Shown here piece after piece: positions 33,991 to 46,286 of a stretch of 64,000 nt of DNA. The notes under the pieces were generated by a model. It had not been told where the DNA came from, made no database searches, and saw nothing but the letters and a program-made list of their open reading frames with translations. The translations under genes were made by a program, and so were the position numbers. This DNA comes from Brachynemurus nebulosus (lineage: Eukaryota; Arthropoda; Insecta; Neuroptera; Myrmeleontidae), in the NCBI GenBank assembly GCA_035578155.1, contig JAPWDM010000009.1, forward strand, positions 5,120,001 to 5,184,000, written 5' to 3'. The stretch's first letter is position 1. Every line of letters begins with the position of its first letter.

Positions 33991-36316
33991 AGATGTAGAT
34001 TTGGCTAAATTGGATGAATTACAGAGAAGTGCTAGAGTAGACTAATGCCTTTGAACTTGTAAAATTCCAAAGAGCTTAGAAGCTATAGCCTAGAAACCCA
34101 AAATTCCGATTTTTGCCCTTCAATAACTACTTTTTACCGGTAAGGATTATGGTGTTATTATTTACACATTTTCATAGTCCATTTTTATGTATAGAAATTA
34201 AAAATTTTCTTCAAATTTTTCTATGACGATCCATTTTTGGCTTATGAAACGTGATATAGATTTTGGTACCAGCGTCTTTGCTTCCCAGACTACTAAAGTA
34301 GCAAAAGCATTGCGATTATTACTGATATTAAAATTTTTTCCTTTAAAAATGTAAATCTTTACACTCACTCTATGTTTTCGAGCATTTCAAAAAATATTCG
34401 TTTCGTTTATGTCCGTCGGTTCGTCTGTCTGTCCGTCTGTGTGCCCGAAAACTCCATCAAGTAACATAACTTGGGAACTATTCGTCTAAAATTCTCTGGA
34501 AATCTATGGTCTGGTTCCTAGATGGTCTTTTGCGAACGGGGCCACAGAAAGGTGTGCAAAATGTGTGACTGGACTTACCCTCGCACCCATTGGGGTCTCA
34601 AACCACGAAAAGCTACTAAATAAATGAAGATGAGGATAGAATATTTTTTTTTTTTTGCTCGTTACCTAATACTGTTGAGGAAAATTTTTGAAAGATCGGA
34701 GAAAGGAGTCTCGCAAAACTCATTTTGCCCACTTTTGCACCTCCCCTGGTCACAACGCTACTCAACTTGTCACCCAATATTCAGTTTTCTAATGATAAAA
34801 AGCGCAATTTTCTCTGAGAGTACAAAATATCACCGAACTTAACAAGATTTCTTGGACCATTTACTCCATTTATTTCTAGCATCAATATTTTTGAAATTTT
34901 TACATACATAAACTTTATGACTAAAAACTATGTAAACCCATCGATTAATTTCGCAGTTTACAACACAAATGGATCACGTTTCAGTAGCGGCTCTGATAAA
35001 AACTCCACGGTAACAACATAATATTTTTTTATGTTGTTATTTTATATATTCAAAATAAATAGAAATAATAAAGAATGATATTTTTATGTCTTATTTTTTT
35101 TTTTTCAGAAAAAAACTAACTGCAGAAGATACTTGTGGAAAGAAGTTTTAGAAGACAATAAAAATATTAGATAACATAATCATCAGCCGTCTATAACTTC
35201 TATAAGTCACGATTCCACAAAAATTATTCTGTTTAACAAAATCATTTCAATAAAATCAACTTCAGGTTTTGTATTGTTGTATATCGAAATGTGTTCTAGG
35301 AAATTTTGTGCTACTTACGCTCGTGAAGAATTGAAGCACCCACATATAAGAGTAGCGTATTGATCGAAACTTATTGATTGAATGTAAAAACTGATAGGAA
35401 TTTATTTATAAATGTTTTGTTTTCCTAACCATATATGTGTAAGTTTGTTTACTCTTATAACTTGAACATTTTCAACGAAAATCACTATTTAAGACAAAAG
35501 ATAAACAGTTGATACAAAATTTGTTGAAATTTAATAAAATCTTATACAAGGCAAATATTTTGAAGAGGTAAAAGAGGTAATAGACGATTGTAGAACTGAA
35601 TTCGGACGCGTATTCGTTTTTTATAAGAAAATTTTCACATTTGTAATATTATATACCTGTTTTCAAATAAATTTTGAATGACGTTCACCGGTTTAAACAC
35701 TCGGTGTAGTCACTTTTGGAATATGAAAATTTTTCTCTCCACAGTTCCATAAACAATTCTTTCGTAAATGTTTTCGACAAAATTTTTGGTAATTATATGG
35801 TTTGGTTTCTAAATAGTTGAAAATTTTGAAAATATTTTCCGGATGCTAGGCGATATATGGTTCCTAAAAATTTGCTTATTGACTAAAATGGTAGTTATTT
35901 TGCATTCACAAACGTAAAATATATTAAACGCTGGATGCATAGAATGGCTCCTTGTTTTTTCTGTTACTGAGAGAACAAAAAAATTTAAATATGAATACAA
36001 AAAATATTCCAATGCTTTCGACGATCACAACCCATAATGACAAAACGCCCAATTAGTACACTATTTTGACAGCTAATACACTTTATATGTAATTTTTGAC
36101 GTTGTTTCACTTGACGTCTTATGACGTCAATGACCGTCAAGGTGTTAATATTTTCTACTGATTGATTTGACATTACGAAGAAACCTACTCAGTTGGCCCA
36201 TTAGAAAAACTTAAGAAGCTGTTCACTCTATTCTGGTTCAAAGTTATTCTTGTGTGTACGAGGAAGCTGTGTGCCACCCCCATTACCATTAAGTTTTTTG
36301 AAGTTATTTTCGATTA
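33991..36316. other. No gene recognised; a GTCTGTCTG-bearing repeat at ~34400-34520
   Basis: GTCCGTCGGTTCGTCTGTCT and the following GAACTATTCGTCTAAAA recall the interior of the widespread insect GGTTCCG..GTCTGTC repeat family. TGACGTCA at 36119 lies in a local dyad (TTGACGTCTTATGACGTCAA). The rest is AT-rich without signal. Confidence 0.4.
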
Positions 36317-36318
36317 TA

Positions 36319-37330
36319 TCGTAATTGCCGGTTACTTGAGCTCAGATTTGCAAATCATTTGATAATTTCAAAAATTGAGCGTAACTGTTATACTTATTTA
36401 GGATAGGAAATTCGTGTATATTAATTTATATATGACTACGGTTAGTTTATTATATAATATGGATCTTTTTCTTATGGCTCATAAATTTTATAGCTTTTTT
36501 GATTTTAGGCTCAAGTTAACCTCAAGATCGGGTTACTTGAGCCCAAACCTAAATTTCCAGGTGATTTTCATTTGAAAACAGTTTGAAACCATGTAGGATG
36601 TTGGTTACTAATTAAAACATTGTACAAATATATAAGGAACTTTATTTATTCAATACTCTTATCGCAGCATCATGCAAACGTAGCGAATTTCCGTTTACAA
36701 ACATTAGTTTTTCTCGGAAACTAGTTGACATAGAATAATAGTTTAATGACCCTTTTTGTGTGATTTTTTCTCGTCGTTTCAATAGTGTCAAAATTTTTAA
36801 ATAAGGAGAAATTTTTAAAGAAGGAAATTAACTTTGGAAAAAAGTTAATTTTTTCATAAAGGACTTGGAATTTTTGCTATAGTCTTGCACCATTTTATAC
36901 CAAAGTTATAATGGGCTTAAGTTACCCTAATTTTAAGGTTATTTTACTGATTTATTAATAGATTAATTTAAAAAATTAACGAAATGGTTGACATATGAAC
37001 ATATCTGAATTTAGTTTAGTAATGAACAAAATATTAAAATTACACACTTACCTTCCTTTGTATTCTACCACAATTATTTTTACAGTCAAAAGTTAGCAAC
37101 GTAACAAAACATCAACTTAAAACAGAGAGTAAACAACACTTGCCTCACCTCTAGCGTCAATTTTCAGAACTACCTAAACTTAAACACCGTAAACCTACTG
37201 CTGTTACCTATTAGCTAAACATCTAACTTACTTCTACTACTGACTAATATAAGCACAAGACAGAAAATAATACTTTTTTCTGTTTTGGGCTCAAGTTACA
37301 CCACAGGGCTTAAGTAATCCGCAATTACGG
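36319..37330. mobile_element. TA-flanked element with TTACTTGAGCCC repeats, 1012 bp
   Basis: Ends TCGTAATTGCCGGTTACTTG and, reversed, CCGTAATTGCGGATTACTTA, with TA on both sides. The motif GGTTACTTGAGC(C)C recurs at about 36331 and 36531. In the other orientation, GGGCTTAAGTTACC is at about 36913, GGGCTCAAGTTACA at about 37287 and GGGCTTAAGTAATCC near 37306. Part of it (36658-36860) is repeated at 39985-40185. No transposase. Confidence 0.68.
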
Positions 37331-37332
37331 TA

Positions 37333-38563
37333 TATGAATGGTACAGTACAGCAATTAAAGAGAATATATTCAAACTTTTGTAAATATTCTTGAACGGCAT
37401 AGCTAAAACATTTTTCTGTGAATGACTCCACACAAAATTTAAATGAAATCGATTTTTCTTGCTACATATTGTTATTCGATAATACATTTCATTAAGGTGA
37501 CAACAACATCCCATACAACAAGAACCCCCCCCCCCCACCGCTCGCACCTAACACTTCTCCAAACTGGCATTTAAAGTACAATCTATAGATAATATTATGT
37601 ACCTAAACACTTATTACCTAAACATAAGTAGATATAAAATAAACAAATATTTCGTTACCAAAAATATCAATTATAATTTAATCAGGTATATAAACAGATT
37701 AAGCGGGACTCTCTTGGTCTGATGTGTTTACATAGCCGAGGCGTCGTCGCTTTTAGCTTCGCTTTTAGCTTCGCATGTCGGATACAAACAGAATGAATGC
37801 TATTTTATACTTGCGCGTTATTAACTAAAGTGTTGACTAATTACTTGTTTGGCAGCAGTCAGAGAGCACGATCGAAACGGTATACATACCCCTTTATACC
37901 TCCCCTATCGCCGCACTTATATACCAGCGACAGTTTCGGTGTATTCAGCGTCGTCTTAAGTCAAACTTTTAACCCTAATCTTAATAATATGAATATTAGA
38001 ATATATATTCTTGATAAATCTGTAGCACAACAAATATCGTGTACAGGATGTTACAGATGTTACACCACTATAAATTATATACGTGTTTAATGTAGAGATA
38101 AACCTATTTTTGTGTCGGTTTTTTGTATAGTTTTTAAAATAAAGTACATAATGTGAAAAAGATGTTGAAAATAGTAAAAATGATGAACATTAATTTGTGA
38201 TAAAGTTAGTTGCTGACTGTTTTTAACATATTTTATCAACACTTCCCATGTTCCCATGAATTCTCTGTGTAAACTAATTCTTTATCTTATTTAGGAAAGT
38301 AATTTCAGGGGAAAATCGTGAGGTTTTTTCTGCAATGTATTTTCTATGAAACTTTTTTTAAAAGATCCCGATCCGATGCATAATTTAAAAAAAATTTTTT
38401 TTTTTTCAATTTGTTGCAATCTATACCTATTTTTTATATCTATTTATAAAGATTTTGAATATATTTTTGTGCGATTATTTTTATAGGGCCCTTATCCACA
38501 TAGTAAAAAGAAGTTTCCAGGTAAAACCAGTGAAGTCAAGAGGTGGTATACAGGAGGATATTA
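37333..38563. other. No gene recognised; GC/CpG-richer patch at 37720-37960
   Basis: A patch with GCGTCGTCGCTTTTAGCTTC repeated as CGCTTTTAGCTTCGC, then ACTTATATACCAGCGACAGT, differs from its surroundings. TATATA lies about 30 bases before TATTCAGC, as in a core promoter, but nothing coding follows that I can support. C9/G9 homopolymer at about 37527. Confidence 0.3.
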
Positions 38564-38571
38564 TGGATATC

Positions 38572-39039
38572 TAGTGATGAGCAAATACAAGACCAAGACC
38601 AAGACTTGGCAGTCTTAGTCTTGGTCTTGCTCTTGCATTCAGAATTTTGGTCTTGGTCTTGCTAGAGCAGTTTGAGTCTTGGTCTTGGTCTTGCAAAATG
38701 CAGTCTTAGTCTTGGTCTTGGTATTGCTAAAAAATCTTACACTTTCTTGCATTTTTTTTTAGCGAATTTTTTCCTTCTAAAATCAGAATTTTCTCTTTTT
38801 ACGGTATTAATTATACTTTCAAACTATTTAAATAGTTTTGCAATACTCTTGCTTATTTCTTGCTTTTATCTCGGTCTTGCTCACTTGAGTCTCGGTATTG
38901 GTCTTGCAGCCATACTTATACGAGTAGTCTTGGTCTTGGTCTTGCTTGGTATACATAATCTTGAACTTGATCTTGGTCTTGCATTTTTTGCAAGACCAAG
39001 ACAAGACTTCAAGACCAAGACTAATTTTGCTCGTCACTA
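38572..39039. mobile_element. hAT MITE built from CTTGGT hexamers, copy 1
   Basis: Inverted ends TAGTGATGAGCAAA and, reversed, TAGTGACGAGCAAA; the exact 8-bp duplication TGGATATC flanks it (38564-38571, 39040-39047). Both sub-terminal regions are arrays of CTTGGT(CTTGC) units. The middle is unique (GAATTTTTTCCTTCTAAAAT). The hexamer unit keeps one frame open across most of the element (from 38672), giving a leucine/glycine-rich hydrophobic peptide. That may be a by-product of the repeat. The inverted relative is at 41764-42200. Confidence 0.88.
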
Positions 39040-39047
39040 TGGATATC

Positions 39048-39984
39048 CTTTCATTTTTTTTTTTTTTTTTTTTGGATCATTCTGACCAATAAACGGATAG
39101 TTAACTCCAAATATTGACTGTCGTCCTTTTTTTGTGTGAATAAATCTACGACATCTTGTAGATTAAGTTTGAATATATATTTTAATATCGTCTGGTTGTT
39201 TTAGCACTTACCATTTAAAGTATCGAAGAAATTACGGTGAACTTTTTGTTTATTTTAGTGTGAAAATTAAACAGAATAGAATTTGCATTTCATATTTAAT
39301 AAAAATATACAATGTTAGGTAGGCACTTGAAAGTCCTTAGGGGCTTTTTGAAAACAGGGAAATATTTGCTTACAGGTGCATAAGTAAAGAGTATAAGATT
39401 TGAACCGGGAAATATGGAAATTTGATTTTTTTTCAGGTGTAAAAAATTACTCAACCTAACCCGTCCAACGCTCATAGCTTTCGAACTCTTGTGTAAATGT
39501 GAAATTGATTAGGCGCCGATACGAGGAAGCTAGGTGCCACATCCACCCTTGGAAGCGTATTTTCTTTGGATTTGTAAATAAAAAATTTATTTTTTTTATC
39601 GAAATAAAATTTTAGTATTGGGTCTCAATATGAACTCTAATAATGTTAGTATTAAAATTTCTTAATAATAAGAATAAGGTATTAAGAAAGATACTTAGTT
39701 GAACTTTATTAATTTGAGTTACAAACCACGTATAAATTGTACGGATAATTTATTACACAACTCATGTCATGCTATAATTAATTAAAAATTTATTACTTCC
39801 TAGTTCAATACCTTGATTATAATTGCGAAATTTTAGAACGATTTGTCGTCACTATCCACATCTGGTGATTTTAACAATGATTCTATGGTTATTTCAAACT
39901 TTATTGCATTTTTGGAGTTTTATTGACGCCTGCTTGTACCTATATATTGTTTGTTACGAATTGGGTAATATTTTTAAAAATACC
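39048..39984. other. No gene recognised
   Basis: AT-rich. CGAGGAAGCTAGGTGCCAC (about 39523) matches CGAGGAAGCTGTGTGCCAC at about 36260, so a repeat linked to the 36.3-kb element extends here. Confidence 0.4.
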
Positions 39985-40185
39985 CCTGTCGCAGCATCCT
40001 GCATAACATAAGGAAGTTCCGTTTATAAAAATTAGCTTTTCCCGGAAACTAGTTGACATAGAATAATAGTTTAAAGACCTTTTTTGTAATTTTTTCTCCT
40101 CTTTTAAATGGTGTATAATAATTCGCAAAAATTTTTAAATAAGTGGAAATTTTGGAAAAAAACTAATTTTTTGCAAGAACAAAAA
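39985..40185 (+). repeat. Partial copy of the 36.3-kb TA element
   Basis: It aligns with 36658-36860: TCGCAGCATC(C/A)TGCA, GGAAACTAGTTGACATAGAA and TAATAGTTTAA.GACC are shared. Neither end of the element is present. Confidence 0.65.
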
Positions 40186-40296
40186 CCATGTTCCGACATG
40201 TCTGGCTGAAGAACCCATCTAAGGGTTTGGGGCCTCATTCTAATATTTTCACTGAATTTCGTAAATATTGGATACTGCGTTCGAGTTATCGCGCGG

Positions 40297-40304
<8 letters not shown>

Positions 40305-40382
<78 letters not shown>
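40305..40382. repeat. (TA)n microsatellite, ~78 bp
   Basis: Pure alternating TA after CATACA. No inverted arms flank it, unlike the tract at 61352. Confidence 0.95.
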
Positions 40383-40385
<3 letters not shown>

Positions 40386-40789
40386 TGAATATTATTTTCG
40401 GTTTCTAGGGACCTCAAAACAAATTTCTACCACAGTCCCGGGCTCAACTCGCCTCATAACAGTGGCTGTAATGGCTAAATTCAATTCTGGAAATACGCTA
40501 ATATTGAGATGGAAATTTGGTTTTTCTATCTCGTTGTTGGATTTACGACTATTTATTTTAAATTTTTTTTAAAAAATTTGTATATCTACAAAAATTACTT
40601 GAAAATACACTCTTAGAGAGTGTGGCACATAGCTCCCTTGTATTCATAACACGCTTGTATAAACGATCCTACCTTGGTAGACACGAATGTGAAATATCTT
40701 CTCAGAATTTTTGAAAAACTTTAGGTATCTCGTTTCAAAATGTGGAGTGAAAATTCAAAATTTACATTTTCTCATTAAGTACTAATATT

Positions 40790-40985
40790 TACCGGCGACT
40801 TCGCTCGCATAATATTTGAAATTACGTCAAATTTTCAACTTGCATTTCGTATAGAAATAAAATATTTTCGCGGGATCAAAAATAGTCTATAACATTCTCT
40901 ATTCTTCAAGCTATCTCTCTGTACAAAATTTAGAATCGATTGGTTAAAATGTTGAGCTGTGAAACCAGGAAACAAACAGATGACG
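40790..40985 (+). repeat. RTE-like LINE/SINE 3' tail, decayed
   Basis: GGCGACTTCGCTCGCATAAT, TTTCGCGGGATCAAAAATAG, CTATCTCTCTGTACAAAATT and GAAACCAGGAAACAAACAGA follow the order of a tail common in insect RTE-type repeats. It is recognised from general familiarity, not from a search. Confidence 0.4.
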
Positions 40986-41755
40986 TCGCTGACGTGTAAC
41001 GTCAAATCATTCTAATTTCACTCGCACTACGATATCTTGATAATTATAATATATGATTAAGTTAGTACTATGGCGGCCATTTTCGCATTATAATATAAAA
41101 TATAATTAATAATATCAAAATAATTGTGACATTTGTTACAAATAAAACGGCCACTATATCATCTACATAGGTAAGTCACGTATAGTGTAGGTATTTGCGC
41201 ATAATATTTAGATAATATGCTTCTCTATGTAACCAGAGCAAGTGTAATCTCTAACTAAACGATTACGCGTTTAAAATATGAAATAGGCAGCTAGCAGTCA
41301 ACGCCGGCTAGATTGAACCTCAAGTCAGTTCAATAATGGATTAATTTCAACTATTTCAAGAGTTAGAAAACTATTAGAGCATTCCGAATTGTGAGCAAAC
41401 GTATAAAGGAACCATAAAGAAAATATGGTCGATTTTTGTTCACCAGGAGGATGGTGGTGTAAAAAGTGTAACTCCGAAGCAATATTCAAAGGTTTCCAAG
41501 CAGAACAAAGATTCCCAAAAGTGTGAGTCACAAATTTTAAAAGTGCGATCCACAGTATTAGATCGAGCGTACCTAATCTTGAATCTGTACACATTTTTCC
41601 GTTGAAAAATACCAAATTTGTAAATTTTAAGTATCAATATGATGTTCAACTCACTTAAAGAAGACATGAGTGGATGAAGGTGTTATGTAACATTTTTTCA
41701 AAAATTCATTTTTTGCCAAATTTTGAAATATTCTATGCTGAAATATCATATATTT
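40986..41755. other. No gene recognised
   Basis: AT-rich; TATGGCGGCCATTTTCG near 41070. Two overlapping minus-strand frames (41325-41667) are unlike known proteins. Confidence 0.4.
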
Positions 41756-41763
41756 AAATTTGG

Positions 41764-42200
41764 TAGTGATGAGCAAAATTAGTCTTGGTCTTGCAGTATT
41801 GTCTTGGTCTTGCATTTTTTGCAAGACCAAGACCAAAACCAAGACTATGTATACCAATTAAGAGCAAGAGCATTACCAAGACTATAAGTATGGCTGCAAG
41901 ACCAATAGCAAGACTCAAGTGAGCAAGACCAAGACAAAAGCAAGAAAAAAGCAACACACTTGCTAAACTATTTAAATAGTGTGAAAGTACAATTAACACC
42001 GTAAAGAGAGAAAATTCTGATTTTAAAAGGAAAAAATTCGCTAATAAAAACATGCAAGAAATTGCGTGATTTTTTAGCAATACCAAGACCAAGACTGCAT
42101 TTTGCAAGACCAAGACCAAGACCAAGACCCAAACTGCTCTAGCAAGACCAAGACCAAGATTCTTAATGCAAGAAGAAGACCAAGACCAAGACTGCCACTA
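41764..42200. mobile_element. hAT MITE built from CTTGGT hexamers, copy 2 (inverted)
   Basis: The left end is TAGTGATGAGCAAAATTAGT; the right end has shrunk to TGCCACTA. The exact 8-bp duplication AAATTTGG flanks it (41756-41763, 42201-42208). Reversed, it matches copy 1 throughout, with compensating six-base gains and losses. The same hydrophobic frame is open on the minus strand and shares NFFLLKSEFSLFTVLI and LGLAHLSL with copy 1. Confidence 0.88.
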
Positions 42201-42208
42201 AAATTTGG

Positions 42209-42788
42209 TTTCATTAGGTCCAATAGTTTTGTAGAAATTGAATAATAAACATGTGTTATTGCATGGGGAGTATGTATATGTACCTAAATAAGAACTTTCA
42301 AACGCTTCTACTGTAAAATTATAAAAAAAAAGTTATATAACACCTTCATTCACTCATGTTTTCAATTTAATTCCCAGCACCTGTAATATTTCTGTAATTT
42401 TCATATTTCGGATATTGTGAAAAAATGATAAAAGCACTATCGAAAACCTATATTAAACAACTTCAATTTTGAAGTTCTTAACATCAAAATTATGGTTTTC
42501 TTAGCACTTGTAAAAAATTTTATACGCGCGATGACGTCATCGAGTTCAATTAGTGGTCACAAAAATAAAATAAATTAGAAACGTTGGTAAACTTTGGGTA
42601 AAATAACTTTGTTCGTTTCAGAACATTTTTCAGATATAATTATTCTCTGTTAGTTGTGACGCCTATTTTAATTTTGTGATTTTGTAAAATAAAATAGGAA
42701 ATCGAACAAAATTTACTCTGCGATTAACCGGTTGATCGCGATGATATTATAGTTTGTTCAACTAAACCTCGTAAATTTATCAAACTGG
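42209..42788. other. No gene; dispersed repeat with TGACGTCA
   Basis: About 42410-42550 resembles 12030-12180: AAAGCACTATCGA, a run of AAATTTTAT and then GATGACGTCAT followed by AGTTCAAT or AGTCCAAT. Confidence 0.45.
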
Positions 42789-42860
42789 ATTGGCTAGGAC
42801 TCGAACGCAGAATTCTTGGTTATCGGTCAAGGGCCTTGCCACTAAACTACCAATTCCTGT
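42789..42860 (-). repeat. tRNA-derived SINE head, copy 2
   Basis: Reversed: A-box-like TGGTAGTTTAGTGG (about 42852-42839), B-box GCGTTCGAGTCC (about 42808-42797), the best B box of the three heads. Anticodon-position triplet GAT. Confidence 0.6.
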
Positions 42861-42864
42861 TCTG

Positions 42865-43960
42865 AAACCATCATATTTGCAACCACTCTTTAATAGGGGC
42901 AACCAGTGATTTTAATTTCAAATACTTATTAGTATTGTTTTAAGTAAACAAACCCAGTTTTTCTTTGAGTCCATCCTTATTTTAATTTTTTTTTTTGGTC
43001 CACGTATACCAGACTCTAAGGAACAGTCCATCGTTTTTCTTGTCGCCCATTCACCAAAAAAATACCAAAATTTTTTCAATGTCGTCTTCACATTTGTCTT
43101 CATATTAAACTCAAAATTCAACCAATATAAATATATGTTGACTGGAACAGAAGGATATTCCACCAATTTCGTTATCATTACACCAGATGGATACTTACCT
43201 GGTAAAAGAAAGAATTACGATTTATCTTGAGCACGGACTGCTCTTACCCAGAAATTCACACATACACACACACATTTATAATTTTAGTTAAACATAAGTA
43301 TCTAGTCGGCTGGAATTTGCTCACTTCAGCGGCTTGTCAACCGTTTCATAAATGACATATGAATTATACATTCGACCAAATAAATAATCAACGTTAAACG
43401 AATGGGACAACTGGTTGCAAATTTAATGAATATATGTTTGGATGAGTGTAGTTAGTTCCATATATGGCAGCGATAACCTTGATATGCTGCCAGTTCAGTA
43501 CCTTGCAAAAATATTAGTGAATTATTATGATTTTCTTTACTAAAAATTACTTGTTTAAGTAATTTTAGTTGTTGCAGTGTACCATAATGTACATAAATAT
43601 GTAAACAGTACTAAGAAATGAACCCTTCCGTACCGTCGTTTATGACACTACTAGCCGTACCCGTGACGTTGTTCACGCGAAACGTTGAGTAGTTTTTTTT
43701 TTCCAATTTGTAGTTTCTTGCAACACAAAATGCATTAAATTGTCTCCCAATTAACAATTGTGTATTTATTGTATTTTTCGGTACACAATTAGCAACATTT
43801 TTTTTTTTTTTGATTTAAAATTCAGAAAAATTTCCAAACTACAGAATTTATTTACAATTTTTGTTACTATAGTTATGAAATTTTTTTATGAAATATGTAA
43901 ATTAGCGTAATGTGTGTAGATGTTAAAAATAGTTTTTCGATTTTTCCGTAGGAATGAGAC
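42865..43960. other. No gene recognised
   Basis: AT-rich. Short (CA)n at about 43257-43274. A dyad CGTGACGTTGTTCACG lies near 43660. Confidence 0.45.
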
Positions 43961-43964
43961 ATTT

Positions 43965-44050
43965 TCCCGGAATAAAAAGTATCTCAGATGTTGACTCAGG
44001 TAATAAGTTATCATCACATCAAATTTGTCAGACAGACAGACAGAGATCGA
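43965..44050 (+). repeat. RTE-like 3' tail with GACA microsatellite
   Basis: TTTCCCGGAATAAAAAGTAT, CAGGTAATAAGTTATC and CAGACAGACAGACAGAG follow the order of the insect RTE-type tail, as at 40790-40985 but another subfamily. Confidence 0.4.
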
Positions 44051-44129
44051 TTTACAGCTTTATTATATGTATTGATTTACCAAACTATTCCTTTCACCCT
44101 ATCTAATGCAATTCCGTAGTTGGTGCGAA

Positions 44130-44577
44130 AAAAGATTTTTCAAAAGATTTTAACGAAACTTCTCTAGACATTTATTTAATTCAATACCAGTAATACGAGC
44201 CTATACCGAACAAAAATTGACCGCCCCAATTTTGAGAAAAACGGTTTCAAAGTTTTGTAATTTTAATACGGACTTTTATGGGAAGTTGACATTTCTACAC
44301 GATTTTTTTGAATAAAATGAAAACGTGTCAAAGGAATTTGATAAAAATTTAATATGTTATAAAATACAAAGTTACAAACCATATTTAATAACAAATAAAA
44401 ATTATTGACCGTGCCGTTTTTTAAATATAATTTATAAACATCATTTTACAACGCTTTTTCAACAATGCTTTTATAATGCTACAACATAAGCGCGCGGAAA
44501 TTCAAAAAGACAAGTGATATACAAATATAATAACTGAATTTTGTCGCTGAGCTATGCTTTTGTACCTGACTATCTTG
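44130..44577 (+). mobile_element. Three-copy MITE family, copy 1
   Basis: It shares with 52317-53130 (inverted) and 58098-58800: TTTTAACGAAACTTCTCTAG, CCCCAATTTTGAGAAAAACG, GTGTCAAAGGAATTTGATAA, TTACAACGCTTTTTCAACAA and CTTTTGTACCTGACTAT. The outer ends are poorly conserved in this copy. No protein. Confidence 0.65.
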
Positions 44578-45027
44578 CGCACCAGATACCTTAATATCCG
44601 TTAGCCACAACAAAAATAAAATTGAAATTCCAATTTTTGTGTTGTCGTGTTAAAATATCACTTACGTCAACTGTAAAAAATTTCTTACTTGACCAAACTT
44701 GACTTTTAAACGTTCAGTGTTGAGGTTACAGATAGATATAAAGACATTGAAGGCTTGTAGTAACATATTATGTAAAGAAATACATTTTTTGTATTAAGAA
44801 TTCTGAGATATTGATCAAAATTTTAAATAAGTATACCTATTAAATTTTTTAGCTTTTTTCAAAAATGGAAAAATGCTATAATGTCTTGTTTGCATACAAA
44901 AAAAAAAATAAATTTTTGATATATTAATTAAAAATTAAAATAATTTACATTTTCACAATTACCGAAAAACTTTAAATTATTTTAAATAACAAGCGGGATC
45001 ACGGTAATCTACAGATGGTAACTCACT

Positions 45028-45105
45028 GTATGGAATCCATATAGTACGAGCTCGACTCGCTCTTGACCGATTTTATTATTATTTATTTTTTTTTATCGGC
45101 AATTG
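45028..45105 (+). repeat. Fragment of the GGAACCCT..CTCGACTCGCTCTTGACC repeat
   Basis: TAGTACGAGCTCGACTCGCT then CTTGACCGATTTT. A relative lies at 57715-57790. The pattern matches the tail of a repeat widespread in insect genomes, recognised from familiarity only. Confidence 0.4.
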
Positions 45106-45173
45106 TCGTAGTATGTAACTTGTATGTAAATGAACCCTAATTGGACTCACTTTTTTATCGGCTTAATTCACTA

Positions 45174-45370
45174 CAGGGTCGTGGCGAGAAATGACAGGCG
45201 CCGGGGAAAGAAAATCCCCCCCCCCCAAAAGAAAGTGTAGAGCAAACAAAGCACCTTTTACTCTTTCCGGGGCCCCTATCAATAGCTACGGATCTCTTCT
45301 TCAAGCCCGAACCCCGGGGCTCTGCAACTCGGCTGCCTCGCCCTCTCGTTGGGCCCGATTCGCTCACCCA
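45174..45370. mobile_element. GC-rich hAT-like MITE, boundaries unclear
   Basis: The left end CAGGGTCGTGGCGAG looks like hAT. GGGGCCCC, CCCCGGGG and GGGCCCG blocks follow, with a C10 run. A right CAG-type end and 8-bp duplication could not be fixed. About 45210-45275 resembles 17140-17205. Overlapping open frames here are composition artefacts. Confidence 0.4.
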
Positions 45371-46284
45371 TAATCCACAAGTATATATCCACCATAGAAA
45401 TTTTCGCTTCAGTCATGCGGTCTTTAACACACTCGATATAATATTTTTTTTCACAAAAAAACTATAAATAAAATATTGAAATAGAAATACCAAAAAAAAG
45501 TTTATTTTATAAAAAATTCTCAAAAAAGAAAAAATTCGACACATGTTTAAATCAATGACATTTTGACAGTTATGTAAGATTTTGTTATTTTCAAATCAGT
45601 GTGGAATTACAAGTTGCGATTTTTGAATGACGTATAAAATAATATATATTACCTGTAGATAACTTATACCACATATGAAATGAGGTAACTCATCAAACAA
45701 GCTGGGGTTGCTTTTATATAAAAGGTAGTGTTTAACCCCCGTGGTGCACGCTTACCCGGTGAATATCTTAAATAATTTCAATTTTAAGGGTATTAGCAGC
45801 TATAAATATGGAATTTCTAATCAACGGAATTTTGACAGTGATTAGTCCAAACGCATTATTTATACTATCATATTTGATGTGGTTTGGTTTTCTTTATTGG
45901 ATTATATGATATAGATTTTTGATTTTTTACGAAAAAAAAAAATTTATAGGTTAGTTTTGGTCGGTATTAATTAGATTATTCAACTTTTTTTTTTGTTGTT
46001 GAGAAGATTCGAATGGTAAAGTAAGAATCAAAAGTTTAGAATCACAGTTATTCATGAAAACTACATTTTCCAAATTTAATTTTCCATTAACAAAAGAAAA
46101 TTTTAAAACAGAAAATAAATAACATTAAAGCAGTAGCAAATAATAACGGATATAACTCAAAATTAATTGATAAATTAATAACTAAAAAAAAATTTAAAAA
46201 AATTTAAAAGATATTTATCCCTCCGTTAAATCAGACCCAAAACTTTAACATAATTTGGTAAAATTTCAGAAGAAATTTAAAAAA
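45371..46284. other. No gene recognised
   Basis: AT-rich. The last part may be 5' PLE sequence, too decayed to translate. Confidence 0.4.
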
Positions 46285-46286
46285 AA

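Noticed and set aside
38672..39085. 137-codon frame as a host gene
   Set aside because: It lies inside a hAT MITE and is largely the translation of the CTTGGT repeat. It is kept only as a finding.
40188..40385. Frame ending in a long IY repeat (and the similar one at 61237)
   Set aside because: Translation of (TA)n.
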